A stretch of 64,000 bases of DNA from Sphagnum compactum. Its lineage: Eukaryota > Bryophyta > Sphagnopsida > Sphagnales. A program made the translations under genes and the position numbers. Shown here one piece after another: positions 24,245-36,000 of this stretch. Position 1 is the first letter of the stretch, and every line of letters begins with the position of its first letter. The notes under the pieces were generated by a model, which was not told where the DNA came from, did not search any database, and saw only the letters and a list, made by a program, of their open reading frames with translations. Where the stretch lies: assembly GCA_965153455.1 (NCBI GenBank), contig OZ234503.1, positions 13,459,118 through 13,523,117 on the forward strand. Direction: 5' to 3'.

Positions 24245-24430
24245 CTTTGTTACACACAGCCGATCACTTTGTGTAACACGCCCAAAAACCTACCTACTTT
24301 GGTTTTGGCTCCCTCCCTCTTTCCCCATTCGCTCAATTACCCTCCCTTTCTCTCTTCCGTTCCTCTCAGCCACACTCTCACTGCGTTCCCTCTTTGTTAC
24401 ACACAGCCGATCACTTTGTGTAACACGCCT
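24245..24430 (+). repeat. Direct repeat of a 37 bp hairpin
   Basis: The word TTTGTTACACACAGCCGATC followed by ACTTTGTGTAACACGCC occurs twice with no change, near 24246 and 24394, about 148 bp apart. Each copy can fold on itself (GTTACACA pairs with TGTGTAAC, 12-base loop). A pair of CACGGGGGACTT words lies at about 24527-24551. No ORF function is assigned. Confidence 0.8.
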
Positions 24431-24858
24431 CGCTCAAGCGTCGGGCAAGACAAAAAGCACTCGCTGCGCCTCCACCTGCCACTCTGCCTGAAACCCTGCC
24501 CTCTCAAGAATCTCCGAGGTCACATCACGGGGGACTTCACGGGGGACTTCACAGTGGCCTTCGGCCACGGGCACCCACTAGTACTCTTACATGTTCACAC
24601 AAGTGGTAGGAAAGCAAATGGTGAATTGTTTAGCCCAGATGAAAGGACATTTTGGTTCTGTTTCATGGTTTTAACTTCTAACGCTTAAAAGCCCAAAAAT
24701 GCATTCCTTTAGAATTCTATATTGATGTAAACATTGACTTGGCACTCCGAGGTGCTAAGAACGTTTTACCCAATTACCTAGGTAGTGTGAGGAGGAAGTA
24801 GGAAGGTGTATAACATAGGTTACATCCACAACTGAGTCACAATTTCCAATAGACAATA

Positions 24859-25252
24859 GAGTTTTCCTTAAAGTCACCCTGTCTTCACCCTGTCTTTGGG
24901 CTTCCTTTCACCCCCTTCCACTACCCTCTTTGAAGGAGGTCCGCAAAGTAAGGAAGTTTTATTAAATCTGGGTATGAAATGCTGAAACTCAGCATTTAAT
25001 GCACAAGGTTCGAGGTAATGATAGTAGTTGTACACGTAGGAGCAGTGAAATTACATGTAGCAGCAATGGAGGCGCTCAGGAAATAGGAAAGAGGGGGTCA
25101 AAAGAGGATGAAACTCACTTTACCACCAAAAAAAATGGTGCAGTTCTAAATTTCACCCCCTCTTGAAGGCTAATGTACTTCTGTGCAGGTTTTTTTTTAA
25201 TCTCATCATGTTTTGGACCAAACTCAGGGTTCTGGTGCTGTGTTTTCCTGAC
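24859..25252 (+). mobile_element. MITE family 1, copy C (near full length)
   Basis: It starts GAGTTTTCCTTAAAGTCACC after ATA. It contains CTTTGGGCTTCC, ATGCTGAAACTCAGCATTTA, GGAGCAGTGAAATTACATG and the CTCACTTTACCACCAAAA palindrome half. The 3' part has AACTCAGGGTTCTGGTGCTG and TTTTCCTGACT, after which the terminal repeat is lost. Length about 394 bp; no coding capacity. Confidence 0.78.
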
Positions 25253-25259
25253 TATTGCA

Positions 25260-26040
25260 TATGTGGGTGCTATGTCAGACAATCCCCAAAGAAGATGAGT
25301 CTTTATGAATGAAGTTTTGCAGGGTTGCAACAACAAGATAAGTCCTTCCTTGCTTCCTAGTCCCCACTTAGACTTAGACTCTCCCTTTCACGTGCTATTG
25401 ACATTAGGATATGGTAGATAGTTGGTTCTTAGTGGAGTACATTAAAACTGAGGGTGTAGGAGTGAAATTGCTTTGTAGTTGTTCTTACCAGAATAGCTCT
25501 GTCAACGTCTTGCACAATATTTTGAGACGAAATAGAATCAAGTTTATGTCGGTTTGTGGTCATAGATCGGCTTTGCAAATATGTGTAAATAGGATCCAGT
25601 GTTTGAAGTGCACGTTCTAAACACTTCTCTTGGTTGGTCAAATAGGACGATCGGTCCTTGAAGTGGTTTTTACTTGAATAGTCGGCCACCTTATTATTAT
25701 TTTTGTAACAAATTAAAAAAATCCATTACATTGAATAGTGTCCCATTTTTTATTGCTCCAATTTTCATGTTTATGAATTTGGTTGGGGAAACACTTAAGA
25801 AGTCATCTTGGACGTGAGAAACAATACTAGAGGTCCAAGTACGAGGTATGGGTGGAGAAGCTCTCAAAAGACACAATCATGTGCTCAAACCTTGTCACAA
25901 AGTCATGAGAGCAAGCAACACCCAAACCCCCTATTTGGCCATCTAGTAATGTTTTATCACATTAAAGTTATCTGTAAATTCAGGCGATTGGGGGGTGAGA
26001 ACAGCCAGTTTCGGCATAATAGGGCATCGAATGTGTGATT
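25260..26040. other. No gene recognised
   Basis: It separates two MITE copies. The open frames at 25411-25689 on both strands show no family features. Nothing further is supported. Confidence 0.35.
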
Positions 26041-26042
26041 GG

Positions 26043-26295
26043 GAATGAAATTTTACAAAACGAAATAATTAGTTTTTCCACCAATTTTGGTGGTAAACTG
26101 AGGTTCATCCACTGCTGCAACATATATTTTCACAGCACTTAACTTGTACAACCACTATAATTAGTCTCAAACCTTGTGCATTAAATGCTGAGTTTCAGCA
26201 TTTCATACTGAGATATAATAAAATTTCCTTACTTTGCAAATGCTACTGAAAGAGGGGATAGGGGGCGAAAGAGAGGATGACTTTAAGGATAACTT
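26043..26295 (-). mobile_element. MITE family 1, copy D
   Basis: Same orientation as copy B: TTCCACCAATTTTGGTGGTA palindrome, then TGAGTTTCAGCATTTCATAC, TTTCCTTACTTTGCAAATGC and GACTTTAAGGATAAC at the end. The half beyond the palindrome is missing. Boundaries are approximate. Confidence 0.72.
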
Positions 26296-26537
26296 TATTC
26301 AGTGAAGAGTGTTTATGAAACCAGTAGTTTCAAATCAACAAGTGGATCAATCCACTGTAGTTTCAAATGTTTATCAATCCAGTTTAAATCTTTTTTTCGG
26401 GAAAAGAAAGCGTCAGATTTCTGCAGTGGGTTTCTGGTAGTTTCTGAAACTTTGTGCAGATGGATTCAAATCGAGAAGAGTGAAGCTGTTTTGAAAGTTC
26501 TCATTTCTTAAGAAAGAAAATATAACGAATCTTTTAA

Positions 26538-26677
26538 GTCTGCAACAAAAGGTGTCCTTGTACATCAAGTGATTTCACTAGATTTTGAATGATTTCATGG
26601 TTGCAGTGAACAAAACTTAGTGAGTAAGGAATGAATTCATTGGTTTAGTGAATAAGGACTAGGATTTTGTAGTAGTG
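26538..26677 (-). mobile_element. CACTA-type MITE (family 2), copy 1
   Basis: It ends in TTTTGTAGTAGTG (reverse complement CACTACTACAAAA) and starts TGCAACAAAAGG, so both ends resemble CACTA terminal repeats. The interior has GTGATTTCACTAGATTTTGA, AGTGAACAAAACTTAGTGAG and TGAATTCATTGG, shared with two other copies. About 140 bp, no coding capacity. Confidence 0.75.
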
Positions 26678-26689
26678 CTGTGCAGTGTG

Positions 26690-28340
26690 TATGTCTGGGC
26701 TGACACGATTCCAAGCAATGAAACATGCAATGGAGCAGCTTTGAAGTTGTTGTCTTGTGGGAGGTAAATGCACTGGTGCAGTTTAACTACTAGTTGGAGG
26801 TACCCCATCTTATGAGAGAAAACTCTCTGGCTGATGAGTCCGTGTGAGATGCTTATCAGATCTGCTTCTGCATTGCAGTGAGTACTACTGTGTACCAGAG
26901 TTGTTTTTTTTCTCTTTCTTTTTTTTCATTTTGTGATGTCACTGAAGTAGCAATCATCCATAAGATAGTTTAGCCAAATTTGGCTATAAACATTATATGA
27001 AAGTGAAATAAGTTTGAGCATCCTTCACATTTTGGATACAATTCTAGAACCCACTGCAGAAATCTGATGGTTTTTTTAAAAAACCATTTTAATAATTTCC
27101 AAATTTGGCAACTAGATTTTTTTTTAAAAACAGTGCTCTTCGGTCATGTTTTATCCATCCAAATGGTTTGGATTCAATCATTGTGAGTGCTATAATTGAA
27201 ACTACTTCTAAAACCCACACTACATAAAAGGGGGACACCTAAGTTATAAACAAACGTGTAAGTGAAAGTGAGCCCCTTAACAACCCCGCCTCCCCCACTC
27301 ACTTCATCTCCTTGTTACACACTCATGGATCATGAGTCATGTTCCACCCTTTGGTTTTAGATAACACAATAACTCAAAACCTACAAGAGATTTCTCTAGT
27401 GTGTTTTGGAGCAAACCTTCATCCCCAAAAAGATGGGCCTTTTGAAAAGCCAAATGCTAACCCTAATTTCTCTCATACATTCATCCACTGGGTAACGTCT
27501 CGGAGCAAGGCATTATCCATTCGGTAATGTCTTGGAGCAAGCCATCATGGAAATAAGCACCCCTTGACTTTGAGAATGCCCCATTTCTCAAGCATTTTAC
27601 CTTACACATAAAGCACTTGGAGAACTCTTTTTCTTTAGTGTATTTGGAAGGCACCTTATATCCATCAATACCCTCCTTAAAAAAGACGGATATTACACTT
27701 ACTATCAAAAGAGAGGAATCTTATAGCTATCTATAGGTGTAAGGTCTTTGCATGCTCCTAAGTAATAGGTGTAAGATCCCTCCCACTCCTATCACCCCAT
27801 GATCTATGTCTAGTTTATACTAGCTTCTAAGGTTCACCTTGTGCTTTAAGGTGCATAGAACCCAAGTTTGGGAAACATTTTCAAAATGGTGTGCCAGACT
27901 TGGCTAGGTATCATCCTCATTGGTGGTCACTGTGACTCTAGAGAGAGAGAGAGAGAAGTACCTTGTTAAAACAATAAACCCTAATAACTAGCCTAGTACC
28001 CAAACTACAAAATAGCCAATAGAGAATGCTAAATGGGGCTTGTAGGGTATTTTCCATTACATGCCCATGGTGGTATAGATAAGGTGTACATGTGGAAGGG
28101 CATTTCAGCCCCATTTGAGCCACTCATCCCACATTACAATGTTGGGTGCAAAATTGGGGGGCTTGTGGAGTTTGAAGTTGTGGGGGGCCTTTGTTTTAAT
28201 GGGAAAGTTAAGATTACATCAAGCATATATAATGGGTCATCAAGAAATGAGCATTCCTAAACATAATACACAGAGATCACTGGATTCTCTCAAAGTTTGT
28301 TTGTTTTTGACATTTTTATTGTTTTCAGCTTAGTGTAGAG
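26690..28340. other. No gene recognised
   Basis: It contains a palindromic TTTAGCCAAATTTGGCTATA near 26967 (a second copy of the word lies near 44126), a GA run at 27939-27956, and two near-repeats of GG.AACGTCT.GGAGCAAG.. words around 27493-27545. No exon or RNA gene is supported. Confidence 0.4.
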
Positions 28341-28906
28341 TTGTCGATCATCCAACACTTAGTGTCACTTTGGGTTTTGCTCTTCTGGCTCGGACTTGGG
28401 TCCTCTTCCTTTGTTCTTCCTTTCCCCCTTTGCTGGGGTGCTTTGTTGCATGGAGCTTGCCAGGGTTTCATCATCAAAAACTCCTCCTAACAACAAACAA
28501 GGGGTGTGTGACACTGTAGCCTTGCCATATTACATTAAAAAGTAATATCTTAAGGTATCTTAAGAAGAATTATGAAAACTCAAATATTTCACCATGCAAA
28601 AATTATAATCTTCAAAAAATCCTCTAAAAGAAACCAAAAATCCTTCAATATGTTATAACTTTATAACTAATCTCAAGTTCCAACACAAGCCAAAATATAA
28701 TCTTTCAAAAATCCTCATATATGAATAGACCTATTATTATTATTATTATTTAGGGGCCAAAATCCCTTTAAGCTACTATACTCTATAATGAATCTAAACA
28801 CAATATCCTTCCCTTGGTAGGCAAAGCTCCCTCCCCCCCCCCCCCTTTGAGGGTTTCCAGTTTCTGGCCTGGTCTTGGGTCCTTCCTTTTGTTCCTTGTT
28901 CTTCGA

Positions 28907-29033
28907 CAAATGATTTCACCAGATTTTGAGTGAAATCATTGGTTGTAATGAATGGGGACTAGTGAAAAAGTAGTGAATTCATTAATCTAGTCTAGTGAAC
29001 AAGGACTAGTGAATTGCACCCACATTTTGTAAC
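28907..29033 (-). mobile_element. CACTA-type MITE (family 2), copy 2, in a duplicated site
   Basis: The interior matches copies 1 and 3 (GATTTCACCAGATTTTGAGT, AATGGGGACTAGTG, GTGAATTGCACCCACATTTT). The flanks (28871-28906 and 29034-29110) together match one continuous stretch at 28393-28504 that lacks the insert, so the duplicated copy acts as an empty site. The outermost terminal bases have been lost. Confidence 0.75.
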
Positions 29034-29594
29034 AGTCCCCTTCGTTGGGTGCTTTGGCTGAATAAATTTTGAGAGGGTTTCATCAACAAAGTACCAAAAA
29101 CAACAACAAGGAAGCCCCACATGTATAATTAAGTTATTGACTTGGGCAAGAAAGTATTTGCCCACTGCAGGAGAAGCCCAAATATTCGGTCAAAATGGAA
29201 CAGCCACGCCCCCTAAAACCGTGTAAAGGCTTTATCGGAATAAGGTCCATACTGGAATCGGGCAGAGCACGAGCCGGTTTCCGGTAAAAAGCCTGTAGAC
29301 TTAGGCCTTACCAAGCATGAAGGAAGACCTACTAGGATTTTTAAAATTTTTTTTTTGGCTTTCCGATGGTACCCATGCCCATGGGGCATCTAGGGAAAAC
29401 AAACCCCAGTTTTTTTTCCCATGGGCAGGGTAGGGGGGTGGGGTTTGGAAAAAAAAGAAAAGAGGGAACACCCACTCGAATAGGCATTCCGCACCAGAAA
29501 TTCCACTAGGTGACATCCCCTGACTTGCTGATACGTAAACAAGTGAGGTGCCAAAAAATGGCTATTTTTGGTATGAATAATATGACCGAATCAG

Positions 29595-29755
29595 CCCACC
29601 ATGCGGATTGTGCAGGTGGTCGATGATTCTTCGTCATCCGATGTGCTCCTCAGCCCACCTCGCCCTTTGTGCAAGCGGTTATTTGGATGTGTTCCTCAGC
29701 TCACCTTGCCGATTGTGCGGGCGGCGGTCGTTCGTTCGTTCGTTCGTTCGGATGG
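29595..29755 (+). repeat. Three imperfect ~50 bp tandem units with (GTTC)n
   Basis: CAGCCCACC or CAGCTCACC begins each of three units, which end in GG/GATG.G.TCCT. The third holds a (TCGT)n microsatellite at 29727-29750. The stretch is GC-rich compared with its surroundings. No gene is assigned. Confidence 0.6.
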
Positions 29756-30341
29756 GCTCCTCCCATGGTTCTCGGATGATGATTTATTGGTTCCGTGTGG
29801 TTATCTGATTAAACCCGGTTCCCCTCCCCGCCTTTTAATGTCACAGAATGGGCAGGCTTCCACTTATTTTGGCTCTTATAGGTCACTCATATAGTAGCTT
29901 GCAAATAGAAATATGCCAATCCGTTATTTTATCCTTTGGAGGTGGGGTATACAATGTCATCGGATCTCAATCCACTCAGTGGACTTGCCCGAATTCCTTG
30001 CATTTCTATTCCAAGGTGGGCCGTTATTCCTGGTGAGGATTCTTCGAGGCTAGTTGTTTTATTTGGAGTATCATAATACATGAATGGTGTCAAAATAAAT
30101 TGATTTTTAATTTTTAATTTTAAGAAAATATTATTTTCTTAAAAATATTATTATTATTTTAAAAAATCTCATTTTAAAAAATTAATAATTATTATAAAAT
30201 CAAAAATTGATGTTTTTACTGTTAGGTTTGAACTTTAGGACCTACCGAATCCTTGAATTTAAGAATGTGACAGTCTATACGCACTTAAACTGTCCCACAC
30301 AAAGACAGCAAACTCATGTTTATCATTTTTAATAAACATTA

Positions 30342-30749
30342 GAGTTTTCCGTAAAGGAAGAAAAACACAGCACTCGAACCCTGAATTTGGTCATACACAG
30401 GGTGAGATTTTTTTGAAAAAAAAACTCCAAAAAAAAGTACATCGGCATTCAAGGGGGTATGAAACTCCGAAAACCATCAATTTTGGTCGTAAACTGAGTT
30501 TCATCGTGTCTTTCCTTTTTCCCGAACGCCGCTGCCGTTGTTGCTGCTACATATATCTTCACTGTTCCCAACCGTAACAACTGCTGCAAATTAGTCTCGA
30601 ACCTCGTGCATTAACTGCTGAGTTTCAGCAATTTCATACTGAGTTGCAGCGTTTCATACTGAGATTTAATAAAAATGTCTTTACTTTGAGGATACCAGTG
30701 AAGGAGGCCCAAAGATAGGGTGAAGAGAGGGTTACTTTACGGATAACTC
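30342..30749 (-). mobile_element. MITE family 1, copy E (complete, both TIRs)
   Basis: This is the best-preserved copy. The left end is GAGTTTTCCGTAAAG after TTA; the right end is CTTTACGGATAACTC before TTG. The two ends form an inverted repeat with one mismatch. The interior carries all family words: AAAACACAGC, GAACCCTGAATTTGG, CAATTTTGGTCGTAAACTGA and CCTCGTGCATTAACTGCTGA. Length 408 bp, no coding capacity. Terminal structure and TWA-like flanks fit Tourist (PIF/Harbinger-derived) MITEs. Confidence 0.85.
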
Positions 30750-30759
30750 TTGCCTTTGG

Positions 30760-31940
30760 CAGTTGGGTTTTTAATTCTCCGCAATCCATTGGGGGTACTA
30801 TGGTACCTTCCCTCTCATTTTTTGACATGCTTCTTGTGACATGGGAGGGTTCCAGCAGATCTAATTATTTTTGCTTGTTGATATGATATAGTGGGGTGTA
30901 CATGTGTAAGTTTGTAATTGGTCCAAATGGATGATGTGATGATGAAGAGATTATTTTTCATATTTCAAACTCTCAAATTTGCTTTGGTAAAAAAAAGGCT
31001 AAAAGGTGTGCAAGATGATTTCATGGGGGTGGATATTAGGGGTGCACAAATTTGGGGTGCAAGGATTTCTCAACCTTTGCCCTCAAATGACATGAATTGG
31101 AAGGTTACCCATTACCCCAAAAAGAAAAAGAAAAAAAAAGAAAGAGAAAATGAATGTGTGGAATGAAAGTCGTAGCTCATCCTCAAAATATAGTATGTGT
31201 AGTCTATGTGAAGTTGAGGTTCCATCTCAAAAGTGAGAATTGCCAATAGAAACCTAGGGCATTCATTGGGTGTCCCTTGGGGTTTCTAGGTTATCGGGCA
31301 AAAGTTTTCATGAAACTATATATTAAATCAAAAGGAAGGCACTATATGTCTTTCCCACATGTTTTTCCTACATGAATGTACTCAAGAACAATTCATTATG
31401 TTTTATTTTGATTCAATAAAGATTGGTTTTTTGTTCATGTTCATGCATTTATTTTGGAAAGAAAAGTTTTTTAAAAATCTTTTAATGTGCATTTAATTGT
31501 ATGGACAGAATTTTTCATAACAAATTATTTTAGTAAATTTTTCCAACTATTTTCTTTGAATCCTCAAATTTTGATATTTTTCAAAATTAAAAATTTAACA
31601 AAAAGAAAAAGCTCAAGATTTAGTGCATGCAAACATTTGAACTTTATGGAAAATGGAAAAAATGGAAAAATGAAACTCTTCGAAAGGTTTCATTTTCCCT
31701 AAACCCTAATAACAAAATGTCAAGACATGATTTAGGTAAGAAACACGATTGAGCTTTCAGACCTGTGTACCAATGTTCCTTTTAGTGGCAAAAATTTTGA
31801 TTAATTTTTTGACCTAAAATCTCTACCTCTATGCCTAATAATTAGGGCATAATGACAAAAGGCTACATACCCATGAATGAGTTTTATTTGCATTCTCAAC
31901 CATGTCTCTCTTCAAAACTCACCCAACATTAGTTTATACT
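30760..31940. other. No gene recognised
   Basis: AT-rich with an A/AAG-rich run near 31117-31146. No exon, tRNA or known repeat is visible. Confidence 0.4.
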
Positions 31941-31949
31941 AAAATAGAG

Positions 31950-33000
31950 GGAAAGGAAAAATTATTGGCCCTTAAGTTGGACAACCTTTAGAAACATGGT
32001 GCAAGGAGGAAAGCCTTATTAGTAGTCCCAAAAGTTTGTCATGCTAGTGAGTACTACATGAACAAAGAGTTTATTTTTGCCAAGAATGAAAGATTGTATG
32101 TAGCTACCGAAAAGGATAAATTATTAAACAAGTATGCCATGTTATTGAAGAGAGAAGAAAAAACTAGTGCAATTTTCTATTTGTTTATAGATGTTGTCTA
32201 AAGGTATACCTATGATTGACTATGAAAGTATGGGCAAGTTGTTGCATTTCCTTAATGTTAAGAACTTTCCAAAAACCCATTGGTCAAACACAAATGGTTG
32301 GGAGATGGCATCTTGCATGCATGATTTGATTGTCAACAAATTGAATCTTTGGTTGAGGGTTTAGGTTCATTTCCTTCTCGTATATGATGAAATGACAACT
32401 TTTGATTAATAATCATGGGCTTCCATTCTGCCTATGTCATTGAAGATTGGTAATGGACTCCATTATTGTTATCCTTGCAACAAGAAGTTGACAAACCCAC
32501 TTATGGTAGTTTGAAGCACATTTGGTGGATGCCATTGTGTCTTTGGTGATTTGATTAAAAAACAATTACATCCAAATTGATCACATTTGGAGTTGATGGT
32601 GTGAATATGTTTCAAGGTGTCAAAACAAGTATGAAAGTCTAATTGAAAAATCATAATGCACCATTCATGATCAATGTGGCATAGTATGAACCACAATGTT
32701 AATTTGGTGGTCTAAACTTTTTATAAGTTGGGCATTGTGGGAAATATTAATGTATTGCAAAGCTTATATGCATACTTTTATCACAATCCAAAAAAATTCA
32801 AAAATTTGTTGAATTGGTCGACATTATGGAAACATGGGATTAGTTGATTTTAAGGAATATCAAAACCCACTATTTTTGTATGTCGCCCCCAACTAAGAGA
32901 ATTCTTTTTGAGTATCATGCCTTGGTTTTGAAAATGCATCAATGTGTTAACATTAATACACATGAGCTACCCATAACTTGGAGTTGTTTTGTGACTTAAC
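31950..33000 (+). pseudogene. hAT-like (ZNF862-type) transposase fossil
   Basis: Ordered blocks in changing frames: LSKGIPMIDYESMGKLLHFL and KNFPKTHWSNTNGWEMASC (32190-32310), VYDEMTTFD (about 32380-32410), TFGVDGVNMFQGVKTSMKV (32585-32640), NHNAPFMINV, LQSLYAYFYHNPKKFKNLL (32757-32815), LRNIKTHYFC, then PPTKRILFEYHALVLKMHQ (32890-32945). These follow the order of plant proteins annotated as zinc finger protein 862-like, a hAT-derived transposase group. Many stops and shifts make it non-functional. The C-terminal dimerisation region was not seen. The name rests on recalled family motifs. Confidence 0.7.
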
Positions 33001-33004
33001 GATA

Positions 33005-36000
33005 ATGCTTGGGTTTTCTTGTTTAATGTCGATATTCAAAGCTTTGAATAATAAATAAATTATCTCAATCTTGGCAATGTTTTGCATGTGATTTTATTGT
33101 TATAGTAATGTTGTGTTAGGCTAATATCTATTGTTGATATAGTGACCTTTAGATTACCTACATGAATGACATCTTCAATAGGTATTGGAACTTGTTAAAT
33201 GGATCATCAAATGTGGTGGTGCATGAATGTACACCTAATTTGAATACAAGTTTGGATAACTTGAGTTTTGGATTATTAGCATTTTCATTATAATGTTATC
33301 CTAAAATAACATTTAGTGTGCCTACAACTCATGTTATCTTTTAACAAACCATTAACCATGTGCACAACCAATGTTTTGAAACAACAACCAAGGTCAATGA
33401 TGAGCTTGAAAAATATTTTCCTACCAAGATGTGATGGATGCTTTAGGCTTGGTATACCGATGATACAAGCAAAAATCCTCATGTGGGGTGACCTTCCCTA
33501 TTCATATGGCTATTTTGAAAAGGCTATACTATCAACCTAGGAAGTTTGGATCCACCAAAATTTGAATCCAAATGGTACTTGATGTGAATATTTTGGACGT
33601 ATAAGTTTTTTTTTGAAGATCACAATGATGTTCAATGCTTAATGGGTTATGGACCAACCCGTGGATTTCAATCCAATGTTTAGACTTTGAAAAAATATTA
33701 CTTCCAATTAATGTGCTATTAGGTGTTTAACTATTCAAGTTCAAGACAATGACAAAGTTACTTATGGTTCAAATTATGGGATTTGTGAAAGATTAACATT
33801 ATTGACCTTAAGATCACGAAAACAAGATCATGGAATTGGTTTTGTGAACATTTGGATTTCGTGGTGCATATGTTTGCACAACTATTATATTTTATTTGTA
33901 GTTTTCCTTATGACGATGCCATAATAACTTAGACTAACAAGAAGAAAAAAGTAGTTCATCTAGCTTGATGTGTTCTACCTTCAATGATTCACAAGAACAA
34001 ACAACCCCTAGTTTCTGTGATGCCAATTGATTTTGATTTTCTTTATTTCACTAAATTAATGTGTGGTTTACAAGTTAGGATCATGTGTTGTCATTAGGCA
34101 TAGTGTCTTTTGGGACAAAGGTTCAACTCCCTTGCATGATTTGCTAATTTATTTTTCATGCATTATAATTTGTCCATGTGGTTTCAATGCTTTTCTTGAC
34201 TTTATGGGCTTTAATTTCTAATTTTTAAGTTGTAACTCAAGTAGCTTAAGTCATTGGCCATGACTTTTTTTTTTGGTCAATATTTTCCACTCCAATTTTC
34301 CAAATCTTGCCAAATGACTGCATACGTTTTTTTATTGTAACCAAAATTCAAACTTTGTCAAAATTGAAATAACCACTATTCACATACATAATGCAACCTA
34401 CAATAGCCAAATATACCATCCTTCCAAGGGTGAAGATAACCATATTTGTTTTCTTTTAATTAGTCAATAGATAATTAAACATATGAATGTAGCCACTTGA
34501 GTTACTAGCTCAAGCACATAGTAGCCACTAGGGCCACTTTCAAGAATCCCAAAAACCATTGTTACATACTAATTAAGAATTGGATTTTTTGACTTGGGGA
34601 ATTAACTTACATTCTTGTCTCTAGAAATGCTCTTCAGTATTAAGAAATGGATTCAATTATCATGAGTGAAAAAACCGTTTCCCCAAAATATTTTTGAGTT
34701 TTTACTTTCTATGACAAAGATTTGAAATATATTTTGCACCATTATATGTAACCAAAAAATAAATATGAGTTTGGAACAAATCCTAAATTGCATGGCTTTT
34801 CAAATGAAGCAACAATTTTGTTGGGCATCCATTTTTCATCAAATTTTTAGACAAATTAGTTTTTGATTATTGCCTGGGACAAAATGCCACGTCAATTTCA
34901 AATGCTGCTAAAGTGCCCTAAATAACTATCCTTTGTATAATTGCCAAGCCCCCTTTTGTCAAGTTCAAGAAAGTACTTGCATTTTCATTCATTCTTCCAA
35001 CATGTTTTCCAATCATGATATTTGTACCACCATGGCATATCAACCCGTTAAAAAATTTAGTCTTCGGTCAACCTCCACAAAAGATTAATGGTTTTTATAC
35101 CCAAACACATGGAAAAACAACATAACACAATTAAAAATTTCATTTGATTAATTATTTTTCTTGTGTTCATTGTCTTGTTATTACCATGGATGACATCCAT
35201 TGACCCCAACATAAAGTTTTCAAAAATAATAAAAGTGCATAACATTTGTTGTAAAACTCATGTAATTTAGTTAAATTTTCATGGATGGAATTGATCCAAA
35301 TTATTCATATTTCATTCAATTGGATGAAACTCATTCATCATAATTCAATTCACTAATCATGAAATTCATCCATGGGGTGGAAGCATGGTAAAATGTACAA
35401 TTCAATGTCCTTAGCAGTCTATTTGTCAAGTTAACAAAAAGTAGGACCAAAACCCTTCATAGAAATATTATACATTCAATCTTTTTATTTCAATATTTAA
35501 AAAAAAACTTCTTCATTATTATGAATTAATTTTTAAATTTTGCATTGTAAAAGTAGGTTTTAAATAAGCTTTTCTAAATGTAAATAAGTTTGAAGCCTAC
35601 TTTTTGCAATGTAGCATTTGTTTCAAGTATGTGTTAGGTATGTTCTACCAAAAAGAAAGTAAAATTTTAAAGAAATTCCCTTTGAATATACAATGATCTT
35701 TATGTTATAATTTCATCCATACCTATTTCATTAAATTTTCTAATGAAAAAGTACTTTTGAACACCATATTGACTAATCAAATTCAAAAGTATTTGTTCCC
35801 TACTTTTATTATTCCATAAATTGTCAAATTTTGTATTCAATTTAATATAAACCCAATAGAAATGCACCATCCTTTCAAAATGAAATTTAAATAAAATTTG
35901 AATATAATTTCTTGTGTTTTTGTTAGAACTTTTCTCATTTTTATTTCGTTTTAGTTCAAGGACATTTAGTTGCATATTTTACCATGTTTTCACCCCATGA

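Noticed and set aside
26836-26880. Hammerhead ribozyme-like core (CTGATGAGTCCGTGTGAG)
   Set aside because: The CTGATGA box and the start of stem II are present, but the GGAC closing strand and the GAAA box are missing, so no catalytic fold can form.
26967-26990. TTTAGCCAAATTTGGCTATA palindrome as a MITE end (also near 44126)
   Set aside because: Only the 20-base word is shared; the flanks do not match each other, so no element can be defined.
29301-29516. 71-codon minus-strand frame with Phe/Pro-rich sequence
   Set aside because: It has homopolymer-driven Phe and Lys runs, no recognisable domain and no splice context.
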